Source: Thalassotalea insulae (GTDB taxonomy: Bacteria; Pseudomonadota; Gammaproteobacteria; Enterobacterales; Alteromonadaceae). From it: a stretch of DNA of 64,000 nucleotides. The notes beneath the pieces are model-generated. The model was not told the DNA's origin. It ran no database searches and saw only the letters and a list, made by a program, of their open reading frames with translations. This document shows, piece by piece, positions 1 to 9,465 of this stretch. Numbering within the stretch: position 1 is the first letter of the stretch; every line of letters begins with the position of its first letter. Both the position numbers and the translations under genes were made by a program. The stretch spans positions 3,844,001 to 3,908,000 of the forward strand of contig NZ_BSST01000001.1 in the NCBI RefSeq assembly GCF_030161395.1, in the 5' to 3' direction.

Positions 1-1626
1 TATCCGCTCAGAGCGGTAATCGACTTTTGGCATGTAGCCTAAATCTGCGCGAAAGTTTTTGTTGATTCGCTGATGCTCTGCGACTAAGTGCCAATCTTCA
101 GATTTATGCTCGTAATTGGCTTTAAGTGCACTGCCGGTAAATTCACCCTGTTGTTGGGTTCGATGTACTTGCTCAGAATAAGAGCAGTTACCGAATGTGC
201 AGCTAGTGGCTGTTTTGTTAGTGCAGTCAGCGGCATTGTCGCTAAAGCAAAAATCACGAAATAAATCATCCGGGTATTGTGTTGCTGAGTTAAGTACCTG
301 CCCCGAGACAGTGTTTGATTCATCGATTCTATATTTCGAATCAACACCAAGTAGATAGTTGTGATAACTATCGGCTGTTCTTAAGGTACTGATAGCGCCG
401 ATGGAAAAGTCGTCATTGAAATCATAGCGATATTTAAACGCGGCCGAATGACTTTTTTTGTTTAATGATGCGATCTCTGAGCCGGTATTACCGGGAACAA
501 TAAAATTAGTTTCAGTATCGTTAGTAATAAACATGCCGTAGTTATGGTTGTTTTTCGTGCCGGTTAATTTTGCACCATAATCTGGATCGGCAATATTGCG
601 GGTATAAACCAGATCATATTGACTGGCAAAGTAGTCGGCGTTGTCTAAAAAGAAGGGCCGTTTTTCATCATAAAATAATGAATAGGTTTTATTCACACTG
701 AGCTGACCCGCATCACTTTCTACGGTAGAAAAATCTGGGTTTAGTGTGACATTGAGTAAGGTATTAGCATTGATGCCCCAGCGTAAATCTAAACCTGCAT
801 CTAGATCATTGTCGCTCTGCCAATCGCTTTGCGGCTGATATATGTCTCTTTCTTCGCTTCGGTTGGCAACTAAAGTTGGTGTTAACATTAGGTTTTTACC
901 GGTCTCAGCGTTACTAAAGCCTGATATTTCCGGTGCTTGACATAACCAACAATCATTGTCTCTGTCGATTGGGATATGTGAGATGCGCAGTGCAGTATCT
1001 CTTGGATACAAACGGACCAGCTCAAATGCCCAAGTTTTAGTTTGTTTGCTATCGTCAAAATTTAGCATGCGGTAGGGCAGTGCGATTTCGACTTGAAATC
1101 CTTGGCTCGTTAGTTTACCAAACGAATCCCAAATACCGTTCCAGGAATCGTTTGCTGTGCCTTTCATCACGTTTTTGATACTGTCCATTTGTACGCCAAA
1201 CGGATTTACAAAAAACTCATAATTGAGCCGACGATTATTATAGGTATCTAGCTTGATGCCGACGATATCATCGTCCCAGCGGCTATCTCTGTCCCCGAGA
1301 AACGCTTTGATGTGTTCTGGGTGTGGATCATGTGCCAAAAAACTGATGAAAATAAATTCACCATTTTCAATAATTTTTGCTGTTGTTGTAACGGGACTTT
1401 CTTGGTTATTCCACGGCCAGTTTACAGTATCGAGTGAAATAGTTCTTGCCTGCCGCCAGATGGGGTCATCTAAGTTGCCATCAATAGTTGCAGATAAATG
1501 ACTATAGGGAATGTTAACAGTATTTTCGTTATTATTTGCTTGTACTTTATTTAAAAGCAGGAGTAGCGATAGTAAAAAAAATACAGGAAAAAATAACCGA
1601 GAGCAGTAACGACTCTTTGACTGCAT
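1..1626 (-). CDS. DUF5916 / CBM9-like outer-membrane protein, partial
   Basis: The gene starts with the ATG at 1624-1626 and stays open for 542 codons to the window edge, so the C-terminus is missing. The N-terminus (MQSKSRYCSRLFFPVFFLLS) is a signal peptide. A carbohydrate-binding-family-9-like domain follows at about residues 35-230 (IDGNLDDPIWRQA, DRDSRWDDDIVGIKLDTYNN). The rest resembles the beta-barrel-like region of DUF5916 proteins. It aligns throughout with the next gene on the same strand (for example KNFRADLGYMPKVDY here against KNAGFRGDLGFISHIDH there), so the two are tandem paralogues. The family is usually predicted to be surface-exposed and is often found near polymer-degrading or peptidase genes; its substrate is unknown. 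Confidence 0.85.
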   Translation of the reverse strand, partial: MQSKSRYCSRLFFPVFFLLSLLLLLNKVQANNNENTVNIPYSHLSATIDGNLDDPIWRQARTISLDTVNWPWNNQESPVTTTAKIIENGEFIFISFLAHDPHPEHIKAFLGDRDSRWDDDIVGIKLDTYNNRRLNYEFFVNPFGVQMDSIKNVMKGTANDSWNGIWDSFGKLTSQGFQVEIALPYRMLNFDDSKQTKTWAFELVRLYPRDTALRISHIPIDRDNDCWLCQAPEISGFSNAETGKNLMLTPTLVANRSEERDIYQPQSDWQSDNDLDAGLDLRWGINANTLLNVTLNPDFSTVESDAGQLSVNKTYSLFYDEKRPFFLDNADYFASQYDLVYTRNIADPDYGAKLTGTKNNHNYGMFITNDTETNFIVPGNTGSEIASLNKKSHSAAFKYRYDFNDDFSIGAISTLRTADSYHNYLLGVDSKYRIDESNTVSGQVLNSATQYPDDLFRDFCFSDNAADCTNKTATSCTFGNCSYSEQVHRTQQQGEFTGSALKANYEHKSEDWHLVAEHQRINKNFRADLGYMPKVDYRSERI

Positions 1627-1817
1627 GACAGCTCCAATTTTATTATTGTTATCTGCACTGGTGCACAGTATATTCTTGGGAGGGCAAATTTTTACAAATT
1701 TTTGCAGTGATTACAATTTATTCATATGAATTGAGATAAAAAAGCTTGAAAAATCGCTATGTTAAGCTTTTTCATCTTAAAGTAACTCTATTTTTACCGA
1801 GTACTGCTTTTTATATA

Positions 1818-4196
1818 TTACTTCATCCAAGCATAACTAAACTTCATAAACATACTACGTTGATTACGTGCTAAGTCACGAAAGTTTTCTTCGGTATCGC
1901 TATAATCGGAATAGCCAAGATAAAACACCGTTTGCGGGTTTAGCTTATAGCCATATAATAATTCTGATGAAAGGCTTCTGCTGTGCTTGCTGATATCTTC
2001 TGGATCACTATACAAGTAATTGTCTGGGTTGCGGGAGGTATTATTGTAAACCAGTGTTAGACGAATAAAGCTGTTAACATTAAATTGATAATTAGCGCGA
2101 ACATCCGTTAAACGGGCATTAAAGACATTGTTGCTGTCGGCATTTAGTTGTCTAAATACCTGTTTTACTGTTAATTCAATATGCTTATTGGCGTTCCACT
2201 TACTTGATAGTGTGAGTCGTTGTTGCTGACCTAAACGGTTATTACTGTAATCTATCGCGTCACCAATAGTAAAGTGACTATTGAGGCTTAAGCCTAATAT
2301 AGGTTTTATATTGGCGGTTAACTGCCACTGATTTTCGGTAAACAGTGTGGTGTTACCATCAATTTTTAATGATGATTGATCAAGTCGGCTGCCCACCAGC
2401 TCTCTATGAGTGTAGCCTACGCGAAAGTAAGCGTTATAAAGAGCATTGAGTTGAGTATTGATTTCAAACTCTTTTTCAATGAGTTCGTTATCATCGTTAT
2501 GGGTGATGTCCCAATCTGAATAAACCTTAATCTGATTCCACCATTTGCCCGGCTTGGCATACCATTTTCTATCTCCACCGATAGAAAATTTGTGGTGATC
2601 TATGTGCGAAATAAAACCTAAGTCTCCGCGAAAACCGGCATTTTTTCTATCATATGTCGCTCGGTAATACCAGTTGCTGTCATTATGATAAAAACCAGCT
2701 CTAAAGGCGTTACCGCTAAAGGCATCTGAGTTTAATGTTCTTAACGTCTGCTCATTATAATAACAATCACTAAACTGGCATTGTATTGTTTGTGGTGATT
2801 GACAATCGGCTAATAGTTCACTATCGCAAAACTGCTCCGCTAAATTATCAGGGTACTGAGTGTTTGAGTATAAAGATTGAAATTTAAAAACATCCGCTTG
2901 GTTAATGCGAAAACGTGCATCAACGCCGTGTACTGCATTATGATAGTCAGAGGCAGTACGTAACGTGCTGATCCAGCCCAGAGTAATGTCTGAATTATAA
3001 TTATAACGGTAACGTAGTGCCGTTGCTTTTGACTCTCCCTCAATTTCCGCTATTGCCGAAGCTCTGTTGCCGGGGATCAGAATATTGGTCGTGCTATCAT
3101 CTGTTGCGAATAAGCCGAAAGAGTGAGCATTTTTACGACCTGTTAATTTAGCGCCATAATTAGGTGCATTGATATTACGGGTGTAAATTAAGTTGTAGTT
3201 GGAATCAAAATAATCGGCATTATCGAGAAAGAAAGGCCTTTTTTCCTGAAAATGTAGCGCAAAGTTATTATTGATATTTAATTGTGCATTATCAGTTTCA
3301 ACGGTTGAAAAGTCAGGATTAATAGTCGCGTTTAACAATAACTCCGGCGTGATCCCCCAGCGCAGATCTAAACTGGCTTCGGTATTTTTATTTTCTTGCC
3401 AAAGCTCAGTGTCACTGTCTTTTTCTTCGTGTTTGCCGACAACTAATGACGGGGTGACGGTTAAGTTATCCCCCTGTTTCGCACCGCTAAAACCTGTGGC
3501 GGTGTGCAGTTGACATATTTCACAGTTATTACTGCGATCTAAATAAATGTTAGAAAGTCTGAGTCTTTCATCACGAGGATACATCCGTAGCAGCTCGATG
3601 CCCCAATTTTGAAATTGTGATTTTTCAGTAAAATTAAGCATGCGCAATGGCAGGGCGAATTCAACAATATAGCCGTCATCGGTAATCGTGCCGGCACTGT
3701 CCCAAATGCCATCCCAGGAATCACTTTCTTTTTTCGTTACTTCATTTTCTATACCGTCAATTTGTGAGCCAAGCGGATTAACGAGAAAGCGATAAGCGCT
3801 ACGTTGATCGTTAAAGGTGTCTATTTTTATCCCAACAATATCGTCGCCCCACGATTTATCTCTGTCTTTTAAAAATGCACGGATTTGTGTCGGGTTAGGG
3901 TCCTTGGCAATAAAGGCAATATAAAACACTTCACCGTCTTCCATTAAACGTGCTTCGGTATAAACTGGGCTAGTAATGTTGTCATAGGGGCGGGTAACAT
4001 TATTGACTAATACCTTAGTTGCTTGCTGCCATTGTGGTTCATCTAACTGAGCATCTATGGTAATTTCACCTGAGATCCGTGATATTTCAATGTTTGCTTT
4101 ACTCGGTGTTTTCGCTGCTAAAGGAGAAGATGTTAGCAGGAAAGTGCATGAAATAGTGGAAAGTATCGCGAGAAACTTTGTTTTTACTGCAAACAT
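1818..4196 (-). CDS. DUF5916 / CBM9-like outer-membrane protein
   Basis: This 792-residue protein begins with a signal peptide ending near the ASPLAAK region. A CBM9-like N-terminal domain covers roughly residues 35-235 (ISGEITIDAQLDEPQWQQA, then DRDKSWGDDIVGIKIDTFND). The long C-terminal region is rich in alternating polar and aromatic strands and ends SYAWMK, as expected for an outer-membrane barrel (DUF5916). Cysteines cluster near residues 225-230 and 460-480. The 191-bp gap separates it from its downstream paralogue at 1-1626, so they may be co-transcribed. Family membership is confident; ligand and role are not known. Confidence 0.88.
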   Translation of the reverse strand: MFAVKTKFLAILSTISCTFLLTSSPLAAKTPSKANIEISRISGEITIDAQLDEPQWQQATKVLVNNVTRPYDNITSPVYTEARLMEDGEVFYIAFIAKDPNPTQIRAFLKDRDKSWGDDIVGIKIDTFNDQRSAYRFLVNPLGSQIDGIENEVTKKESDSWDGIWDSAGTITDDGYIVEFALPLRMLNFTEKSQFQNWGIELLRMYPRDERLRLSNIYLDRSNNCEICQLHTATGFSGAKQGDNLTVTPSLVVGKHEEKDSDTELWQENKNTEASLDLRWGITPELLLNATINPDFSTVETDNAQLNINNNFALHFQEKRPFFLDNADYFDSNYNLIYTRNINAPNYGAKLTGRKNAHSFGLFATDDSTTNILIPGNRASAIAEIEGESKATALRYRYNYNSDITLGWISTLRTASDYHNAVHGVDARFRINQADVFKFQSLYSNTQYPDNLAEQFCDSELLADCQSPQTIQCQFSDCYYNEQTLRTLNSDAFSGNAFRAGFYHNDSNWYYRATYDRKNAGFRGDLGFISHIDHHKFSIGGDRKWYAKPGKWWNQIKVYSDWDITHNDDNELIEKEFEINTQLNALYNAYFRVGYTHRELVGSRLDQSSLKIDGNTTLFTENQWQLTANIKPILGLSLNSHFTIGDAIDYSNNRLGQQQRLTLSSKWNANKHIELTVKQVFRQLNADSNNVFNARLTDVRANYQFNVNSFIRLTLVYNNTSRNPDNYLYSDPEDISKHSRSLSSELLYGYKLNPQTVFYLGYSDYSDTEENFRDLARNQRSMFMKFSYAWMK

Positions 4197-4442
4197 TTAT
4201 GCTCCGCTATTGGTGAATTGAATCGTTAAATCAGCCATTCTATGAACTAAGCTTGTGGAGTCAAAAGATTAGCGATAACTGGCATCTTTCATAGGTTTAA
4301 TGGCGATACTGTGCTGATTTTGTTAATTATTTGTTATTTTTAACATATCTGCTGGTCAGTTTAATTAGACTATTTAAAGGTCGAATTTTACCAATGATTT
4401 CGGCATAATTAGTAAACGTTTAATTAGCTGTTACAGTGGATT

Positions 4443-5159
4443 ATGTCATTTTCCTTGTTAGATATTATCGCGTTAGCCTGTTTTCTTATTTCTTGGATGG
4501 GGTATACCGCATTTGCTCGTCGTAAAGCGAAAACTACTAACTGTATTGCCCGTTGCTTGCATCAACATCGTATTCATTGGATGTTTGAAGTGATGAGTCG
4601 TGAAATAAAAGTAGGTGAAGCGGCTTTATTGGCTAATTTAGAACGAAATATTGCGTTTTTCGCTTCTTCTACCTTACTGGTACTGGCAGGTGTGCTAACT
4701 TTATTTGCTCAGGTAGAAAAACTGGAAGCGGTGATTGCATCTATTCCTTATGCTGAAACGCCTAATCACGCGCTTATTCAACTTAAGTTGGGCGTGCTGG
4801 CATCTATTTTTGTTTTAGCATTTTTTCAGTTTACTTGGTCAATGCGTCAGTATGGTTTTTTAAATGTTATGATAGGTGCAGCGCCATTAGGGGAAGTGGA
4901 TAAAAATGACAATTTAAAAAATTACGCTAAACAAATGGCGGTGGTACAAGATCAGGCAGCTCATTCATATAACTATGGTCTACGCTCTTATTATTTTTCT
5001 ATGGCTGCGATTTGTTGGTTCTTTCATCCGTTATTATTTATCCTGGCGAGTTTGTTTGTCGTTTATACCTTGTTTATTCGAGAGTTTAAATCGAAAGCGG
5101 TTAGGGCGATAACCTTTGGTCAGGAACTGCTGGCGACAGAGCGTAAAGCACGTAGTTAA
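4443..5159 (+). CDS. DUF599 family membrane protein
   Basis: This is a 238-residue integral membrane protein. It has a first transmembrane helix at residues 5-25, further helices around 70-90, 115-135 and 180-215, and a basic loop after the first helix (ARRKAKT). The motif HWMFEVMSRE followed by GEAALLANLERNIAFFAS is typical of DUF599. The ATG at 4443 is the first good start. The following DUF2919 gene starts 5 bp after its stop, so both are probably one transcript leading into dnaQ. No biochemical function is established for the family. Confidence 0.85.
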   Translation: MSFSLLDIIALACFLISWMGYTAFARRKAKTTNCIARCLHQHRIHWMFEVMSREIKVGEAALLANLERNIAFFASSTLLVLAGVLTLFAQVEKLEAVIASIPYAETPNHALIQLKLGVLASIFVLAFFQFTWSMRQYGFLNVMIGAAPLGEVDKNDNLKNYAKQMAVVQDQAAHSYNYGLRSYYFSMAAICWFFHPLLFILASLFVVYTLFIREFKSKAVRAITFGQELLATERKARS

Positions 5160-5164
5160 TTGTT

Positions 5165-5653
5165 ATGAGTCATAGATATGCCAATTACACCCCGGCTGAT
5201 TTTGATAATTTTGATTGCGTAAAAATATCAAAAGGTATTTATTTATTATTGATCTTTGTCTTACGCGGGTATTTTGTCTGGCTAATGTCAGTAACCAATA
5301 TGAAGGATAGGGTCAGCATTATTCAGTGGGTTTATCCTGATCCAACATTGTTTTATTTGAGCCTGATATCTGGTGCTGTAGGCTTGTATGTAGTCGCTGT
5401 TTTAAGTTTACGGCGGCCGGACGCCCGTACTTGGGTGCGCCGAAGTTGGCAAAAATTACGTGTTATTTTACTCGCCGCGTTAGCATTTGATTTTGTCGTT
5501 AATTTACTAGGCTTTATTTATTTATCACAAGTGGCCCTTTGGTGGGTAGTCGTTAATGCCATCATCGGGTTATTGTTTTGCTTGTTTTTATTTTACAGTA
5601 AACGGGTAAAATTAAATATTGAAGAGTTTCCACAACAGCTTCCTGAAAAGTAA
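5165..5653 (+). CDS. DUF2919 family membrane protein (YfeZ-like)
   Basis: This is a 162-residue inner-membrane protein with four predicted helices (about residues 22-42, 60-82, 98-118 and 125-147). The N-terminal signature (YTPADFDNFDCVKISKGIY) matches the DUF2919/YfeZ family. It lies 5 bp after the DUF599 gene and 13 bp before dnaQ. In many gammaproteobacteria rnhA sits next to dnaQ, but not here. The molecular function is unknown. Confidence 0.8.
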   Translation: MSHRYANYTPADFDNFDCVKISKGIYLLLIFVLRGYFVWLMSVTNMKDRVSIIQWVYPDPTLFYLSLISGAVGLYVVAVLSLRRPDARTWVRRSWQKLRVILLAALAFDFVVNLLGFIYLSQVALWWVVVNAIIGLLFCLFLFYSKRVKLNIEEFPQQLPEK

Positions 5654-5666
5654 GTAATAGGGTTTT

Positions 5667-6422
5667 ATGTTAGATACAAAAAATAGCAAAAATAATAAAG
5701 AACAGCGTTTGATCATTCTCGATACGGAAACCACAGGGATTAACCCGAGAGAAGGGCATCGTATTGTTGAAATTGGTTGCGTGGAAATGATCAACCGCCA
5801 GTTAACTGGTCGTAACTATCACGTTTACATCAAACCGATGCAAAATGGCATGCAAATGGTGATGGAGCAGGAAGTTATTGATGTCCACGGCTTAACCGAC
5901 GATTTTTTGCGTGATAAACCTAAATTTGAAGAGATAGCACAAGAATTTATCGATTTTATTAAAGGTGCAGAGTTAGTTATCCATAACGCGAAGTTTGACG
6001 TTGGCTTTATGGACCATGAGTTTATGCTTGCCAATATGGGGCTACCAAAAACTGAAGATATCTGTACGGTTACGGATACGTTAAAGGTATCGAAAGACGA
6101 GTTTGGCTCGCCAAAAACGTTGGACTATTTAGCGCGTTTTTATAAAGTAGATAAATTAATTGACCGCACCTATCACGGGGCTTTGATCGATGCCCAGTTA
6201 TTAGCCTTTGTTTACGTGGAAATGACACGTAAACAAGCCGCGTTAAATTTAATGGTGGGAGATGGTACTAAAGACGGTGAAGATGTGAATGCCATCAGAA
6301 GGCTATCTTCGTCACGGCAAAAATTAAAGATTATCCATGCAACTGCCGATGAAGAGCTAGCACATAAAGAAAGACTAGCTATAGTTGCAGAAAAAGGGAG
6401 CGAGCCTATATGGCCAAATTGA
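5667..6422 (+). CDS. dnaQ: DNA polymerase III epsilon subunit (3'-5' proofreading exonuclease)
   Basis: This 251-residue protein is the proofreading exonuclease of the replicative polymerase. All DEDDh catalytic residues are present: Asp19 and Glu21 in LDTETTG, Asp111 in HNAKFDVGF, His170 in YHGALIDAQ and Asp175. The C-terminal segment QAALNL may be the sliding-clamp-binding element, and the tail would bind the alpha subunit. It is slightly longer than E. coli DnaQ (243 residues). Its last 13 bp overlap the TIGR03503 gene. As in E. coli (dnaQ-aspV), tRNA-Asp genes follow downstream. Confidence 0.97.
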   Translation: MLDTKNSKNNKEQRLIILDTETTGINPREGHRIVEIGCVEMINRQLTGRNYHVYIKPMQNGMQMVMEQEVIDVHGLTDDFLRDKPKFEEIAQEFIDFIKGAELVIHNAKFDVGFMDHEFMLANMGLPKTEDICTVTDTLKVSKDEFGSPKTLDYLARFYKVDKLIDRTYHGALIDAQLLAFVYVEMTRKQAALNLMVGDGTKDGEDVNAIRRLSSSRQKLKIIHATADEELAHKERLAIVAEKGSEPIWPN

Positions 6423-7729
6423 GCCTGATAGTATCTTTGATTGTTGTATATTTATTATCATTTACTACTAAGGGATTTACCTTTAGTGAAACGCCCGAAA
6501 TTAAATATTACGAACAGGATGATATTACTAACCAAATCCCATATTTTGATAATCGCTTTCATATTGATGCGCAATTAGAAGAAGTGACGTTGTTATTTTA
6601 TCGTAGACGCGGCACACCACCGATTATTTTAGTCCGCCCTGATGGCAGCAAGTATAAAATTAATACGATCCCCCAAGATAAAGTGCAGTGGTATGACGAT
6701 CAAACCTTTGACATGATCCAAATCAAGAAGCCTATGCCTGGTCCTTGGCAGGCGATTGGCGATATTTTGCCTAATAGTAAGATCATGTTAGTGACTGATG
6801 TGAGGCTGGAAGTTGAACCTTTGGCTGAGATCTTGTTATCGGGAGAAACGCTTAAGGTTGAAGCGCAAATTTATAATAGCGATAAGGTTATTGATGATCC
6901 GCTATTTAATGATGTCATTGAGCTCGAAATTGCATTTTATAGTACTAATAACTCAGCGTATGATAATTTTGGTGCTGAACCTATTGAGCTTGGTACGTTT
7001 CGTGATGATGGCTACGAATTAGATGAGTATGCCAGAGACAGTCTTTTTACCGGTGAATTTACACTGGACTTTTCTGCTGGTGAGTGGCTACCTATTTATA
7101 GGGTAAAAATGCCCATGGCAACGCGGGAATTAAGACAAAAGCCCGTCATTGTCAGGCCGAATCCAATAACTCTTTCAATTGAAACTTCTTTAAGCCCTGA
7201 ACAAGGCCATACTTTAACCCTTAATATTGATGACACTTATGTCGATGTTAATAGTTTAATTTTTCAGGGCAAAGTTATTTTCCCGGATCGACAAAGTGAA
7301 CCCTTTGCTATTATGGATGGTTCCGGGAAACAGCGAATTAAAATGATTGATTATTCTGAACCCGGTTTACACCGCGTTAGTTTAAATGCCTTTGGGACAA
7401 CGATAAACGGTCGGGAGTTTCGTTTAGTCGTACCTGACTTTAGTTTTAACGTTGAACGCCCTGATGGGCCATTAGTGCCAACCTTAGATGGTGAATCCTC
7501 GGAAAGCTCTGCTGAGGCAGCTGCACGAGAAATGGCAGAAAAGATTGCTGAAGAAAAAGCGCAATTTGAAATGCAAATAGCACAGGCAAAAGCTGAACAA
7601 GAAGCTCAAGTCAAGGCTAGAGAACAACGAACCTGGATCATTATTGGCGTCGCAAATGGTATTATTATCTTGTTAGGTATTGGTGTATTTTTCTATTTGC
7701 GTAAAAAGAAGCTCGCTAATAAAGGATAA
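6410..7729 (+). CDS. TIGR03503 family membrane-anchored protein
   Basis: This 439-residue protein belongs to a conserved family (TIGR03503) known only from some gammaproteobacteria. An N-terminal signal peptide or anchor (residues 5-22) is followed by a beta-rich extracytoplasmic region of about 330 residues. An Ala/Glu-rich, probably coiled-coil segment comes next (about 365-400), then a C-terminal transmembrane helix (about 407-429) and a basic tail RKKKLANKG. The layout resembles TIGR and von Willebrand-associated surface proteins, but no function is known. The ATG at 6410 lies inside the dnaQ end and has a GGGAG sequence about 10 bp upstream, consistent with translational coupling. Confidence 0.82.
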   Translation: MAKLSLIVSLIVVYLLSFTTKGFTFSETPEIKYYEQDDITNQIPYFDNRFHIDAQLEEVTLLFYRRRGTPPIILVRPDGSKYKINTIPQDKVQWYDDQTFDMIQIKKPMPGPWQAIGDILPNSKIMLVTDVRLEVEPLAEILLSGETLKVEAQIYNSDKVIDDPLFNDVIELEIAFYSTNNSAYDNFGAEPIELGTFRDDGYELDEYARDSLFTGEFTLDFSAGEWLPIYRVKMPMATRELRQKPVIVRPNPITLSIETSLSPEQGHTLTLNIDDTYVDVNSLIFQGKVIFPDRQSEPFAIMDGSGKQRIKMIDYSEPGLHRVSLNAFGTTINGREFRLVVPDFSFNVERPDGPLVPTLDGESSESSAEAAAREMAEKIAEEKAQFEMQIAQAKAEQEAQVKAREQRTWIIIGVANGIIILLGIGVFFYLRKKKLANKG

Positions 7730-7806
7730 TTTTTACCTGATTTGCTATGTTTTTCGACTTATTGCTCATCAATTGTCCATATAGTTAATTGATCGTAAAA
7801 AAGTGG

Positions 7807-7835
7807 TTGACGCATTCGATTGTTAACCGTATTAT
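7807..7835 (+). promoter_or_regulatory. Predicted sigma-70 promoter of the tRNA-Asp cluster
   Basis: A TTGACG -35 element (7807-7812) is separated by exactly 17 bp from a TATTAT -10 element (7830-7835). A GC-rich stretch (TCCCGCCGC) follows where transcription would start. A GC-rich discriminator after a near-consensus core is typical of stable-RNA promoters under stringent control. The first tRNA begins 47 bp after the -10 box. Confidence 0.7.
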
Positions 7836-7882
7836 TCCCGCCGCATTCAACGACTTGTTGTTGAACGCAGTAATTAAGGCGC

Positions 7883-7959
7883 GGAGTGGTAGTTCAGTTG
7901 GTTAGAATACCGGCCTGTCACGCCGGGGGTCGCGGGTTCGAGTCCCGTCCACTCCGCCA
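7883..7959 (+). tRNA. tRNA-Asp (GTC), copy 1
   Basis: This is a 77-nt tRNA with encoded CCA. The acceptor stem is GGAGTGG/CCACTCC with discriminator G. The anticodon loop is CTGTCAC with anticodon GTC at 7917-7919, and the T-loop is GGTTCGAGTCC. It is the first of four identical copies. Confidence 0.98.
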
Positions 7960-7986
7960 AATTAATTATTGCATTATATCTTCTGC

Positions 7987-8063
7987 GGAGTGGTAGTTCA
8001 GTTGGTTAGAATACCGGCCTGTCACGCCGGGGGTCGCGGGTTCGAGTCCCGTCCACTCCGCCA
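7987..8063 (+). tRNA. tRNA-Asp (GTC), copy 2
   Basis: This copy is identical over all 77 nt to copy 1, including CCA and anticodon GTC. It lies 27 bp after the first copy. The spacer is unrelated to the other spacers except for a short TCTGC/CTGC just before each gene. Confidence 0.98.
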
Positions 8064-8103
8064 CTAGATATAACCTTAGACAAGTTGAAGTTTGAAATAC
8101 TGC

Positions 8104-8180
8104 GGAGTGGTAGTTCAGTTGGTTAGAATACCGGCCTGTCACGCCGGGGGTCGCGGGTTCGAGTCCCGTCCACTCCGCCA
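8104..8180 (+). tRNA. tRNA-Asp (GTC), copy 3
   Basis: This is the third identical 77-nt tRNA-Asp gene, with anticodon GTC and encoded CCA, 40 bp after copy 2. It must be processed from the common precursor. Confidence 0.98.
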
Positions 8181-8225
8181 CTATTTCAAATGACTTATTG
8201 GAAATGCGCTTAAGAAAAATATCGC

Positions 8226-8302
8226 GGAGTGGTAGTTCAGTTGGTTAGAATACCGGCCTGTCACGCCGGGGGTCGCGGGTTCGAGTCCCGTCCACTCCGC
8301 CA
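8226..8302 (+). tRNA. tRNA-Asp (GTC), copy 4
   Basis: This is the fourth identical tRNA-Asp gene, 45 bp after copy 3. No obvious hairpin terminator follows; the next 99 bp before the convergent LuxR-type gene are AT-rich and otherwise featureless. Confidence 0.98.
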
Positions 8303-8401
8303 CATTTTTCCTTCATCTCTTCTTAGTTTAAAATTCTTAGTATTCTGTTTAATCATCTCATTGTATTAATTCTGATATTTATCTTTTATCTCAAGCCGTG
8401 G

Positions 8402-9376
8402 TTATTTATTTTGACTGGTGTTGACTAGAGTGATCAATTCACTGCGGGTATTAATACCGAGTTTTAAATAAATGCGGTAGAGGTGATTTGAAACGGTTGA
8501 TGGTGACAGTTCAAGTTGCCTAGCGACTTGTTTAAATGTTCCTCCCTGACATATCTTATCTACTACTTGTTTTTCTCTGTTAGTAAGCTGATCTAATTGA
8601 TTTTTTACCCGTACCGATATCTTGTATAATTCACCATAAGGCAGCACTTCAAATAGCAAATTATTGTAACTAAAGCTGGTTGAATGAGATAAAAAGTCGA
8701 ATGGAAATTTTTGTAGTTTTGGCGCTGGAAAGTACTGCTCAATGATATCGAGAAATTTTTGCGTCACACTATGATATATCCCTTTAGCATCACATAAGGC
8801 GCTGCGATTTTCTAGTTGTCGTTGCGGGTTATAGTCAGTTAATTCCATGAACAAGCGATGGGAAGCACTGCTGAGTAAATGATAAAGCAGCCTGTTCTGT
8901 AATTGTTGTTCTTGTTCACTAAAACAATCTTCACGGTTAAAGCGATATAAGGTTAGCAAGGTAAAAATACCACTACGTTCATCTGAATGAATCGAGCTAA
9001 GGATACGTTCAATACCATAAGGGTTAAAACATTTGAGATAGAGTTCTGATTGATAAAAATCACTATCCTCTATTACATCACTCATATTCACTGCTTGTCC
9101 CTGGTTTTCAGTTAATTCACTGAAAATGGGATTTATATCGAGATATTTTAATAATTGCTCAAATATCTCGCCGGAAACATCAAGTGAATATTGGGTGTGG
9201 AAAGTTTTGGTTGATATATGACCGGTTCCCCAAATTGCACCATCAAAATGGATCACCTGGCGTAACTGCTCGAGTGCCCAGCTGGAAAATTGATCGAGTG
9301 CAATATTCGGGGCTTCTTTATAAAGCTGGCTGATAAAATGCTCAGCAGATAAATGTTTCATTGTCATGTTAACCAT
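8402..9376 (-). CDS. LuxR-type helix-turn-helix transcriptional regulator
   Basis: This 324-residue regulator has a C-terminal LuxR/FixJ DNA-binding domain at about 255-320. The signature is LTNREKQVVDKICQGGTFKQ followed by ARQLELSPSTVSNHLYRIYLKL. The roughly 250-residue N-terminal half does not match a receiver or an acyl-homoserine-lactone pocket that I recognise, so the inducer is unknown. It is divergent from the FAD dehydrogenase/ThDP enzyme pair, with 89 bp between the start codons, and is a likely local regulator of that pair. The start could also be one of the ATGs at 9367 or 9361; none has a clear Shine-Dalgarno sequence. Confidence 0.85.
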   Translation of the reverse strand: MVNMTMKHLSAEHFISQLYKEAPNIALDQFSSWALEQLRQVIHFDGAIWGTGHISTKTFHTQYSLDVSGEIFEQLLKYLDINPIFSELTENQGQAVNMSDVIEDSDFYQSELYLKCFNPYGIERILSSIHSDERSGIFTLLTLYRFNREDCFSEQEQQLQNRLLYHLLSSASHRLFMELTDYNPQRQLENRSALCDAKGIYHSVTQKFLDIIEQYFPAPKLQKFPFDFLSHSTSFSYNNLLFEVLPYGELYKISVRVKNQLDQLTNREKQVVDKICQGGTFKQVARQLELSPSTVSNHLYRIYLKLGINTRSELITLVNTSQNK

Positions 9377-9465
9377 GTAAGTTACGTTAGGTAATTTTTA
9401 CTATATTCAAGCAAACCATACTGGAGCAAACTAAAGTAGAGTTGATGCTATCAGCAGGTGCGTTA

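Noticed and set aside
7966..8181. A minus-strand reading frame with repeated AEWTGLEPATPGVTGRYSNQ
   Set aside because: It is the reverse complement of the tandem tRNA-Asp genes; this is a well-known artefact translation of tRNA genes.
7883..8302. CRISPR-like array suggested by four 77-bp repeats at regular spacing
   Set aside because: The repeats are functional tRNA-Asp genes with an encoded CCA; the spacers are 27 to 45 bp and no cas genes are near.
9442..9465. TTG or ATG start upstream of the FAD dehydrogenase start chosen
   Set aside because: Both are in frame and possible, but the FAD fold begins at the expected distance from the ATG at 9466.
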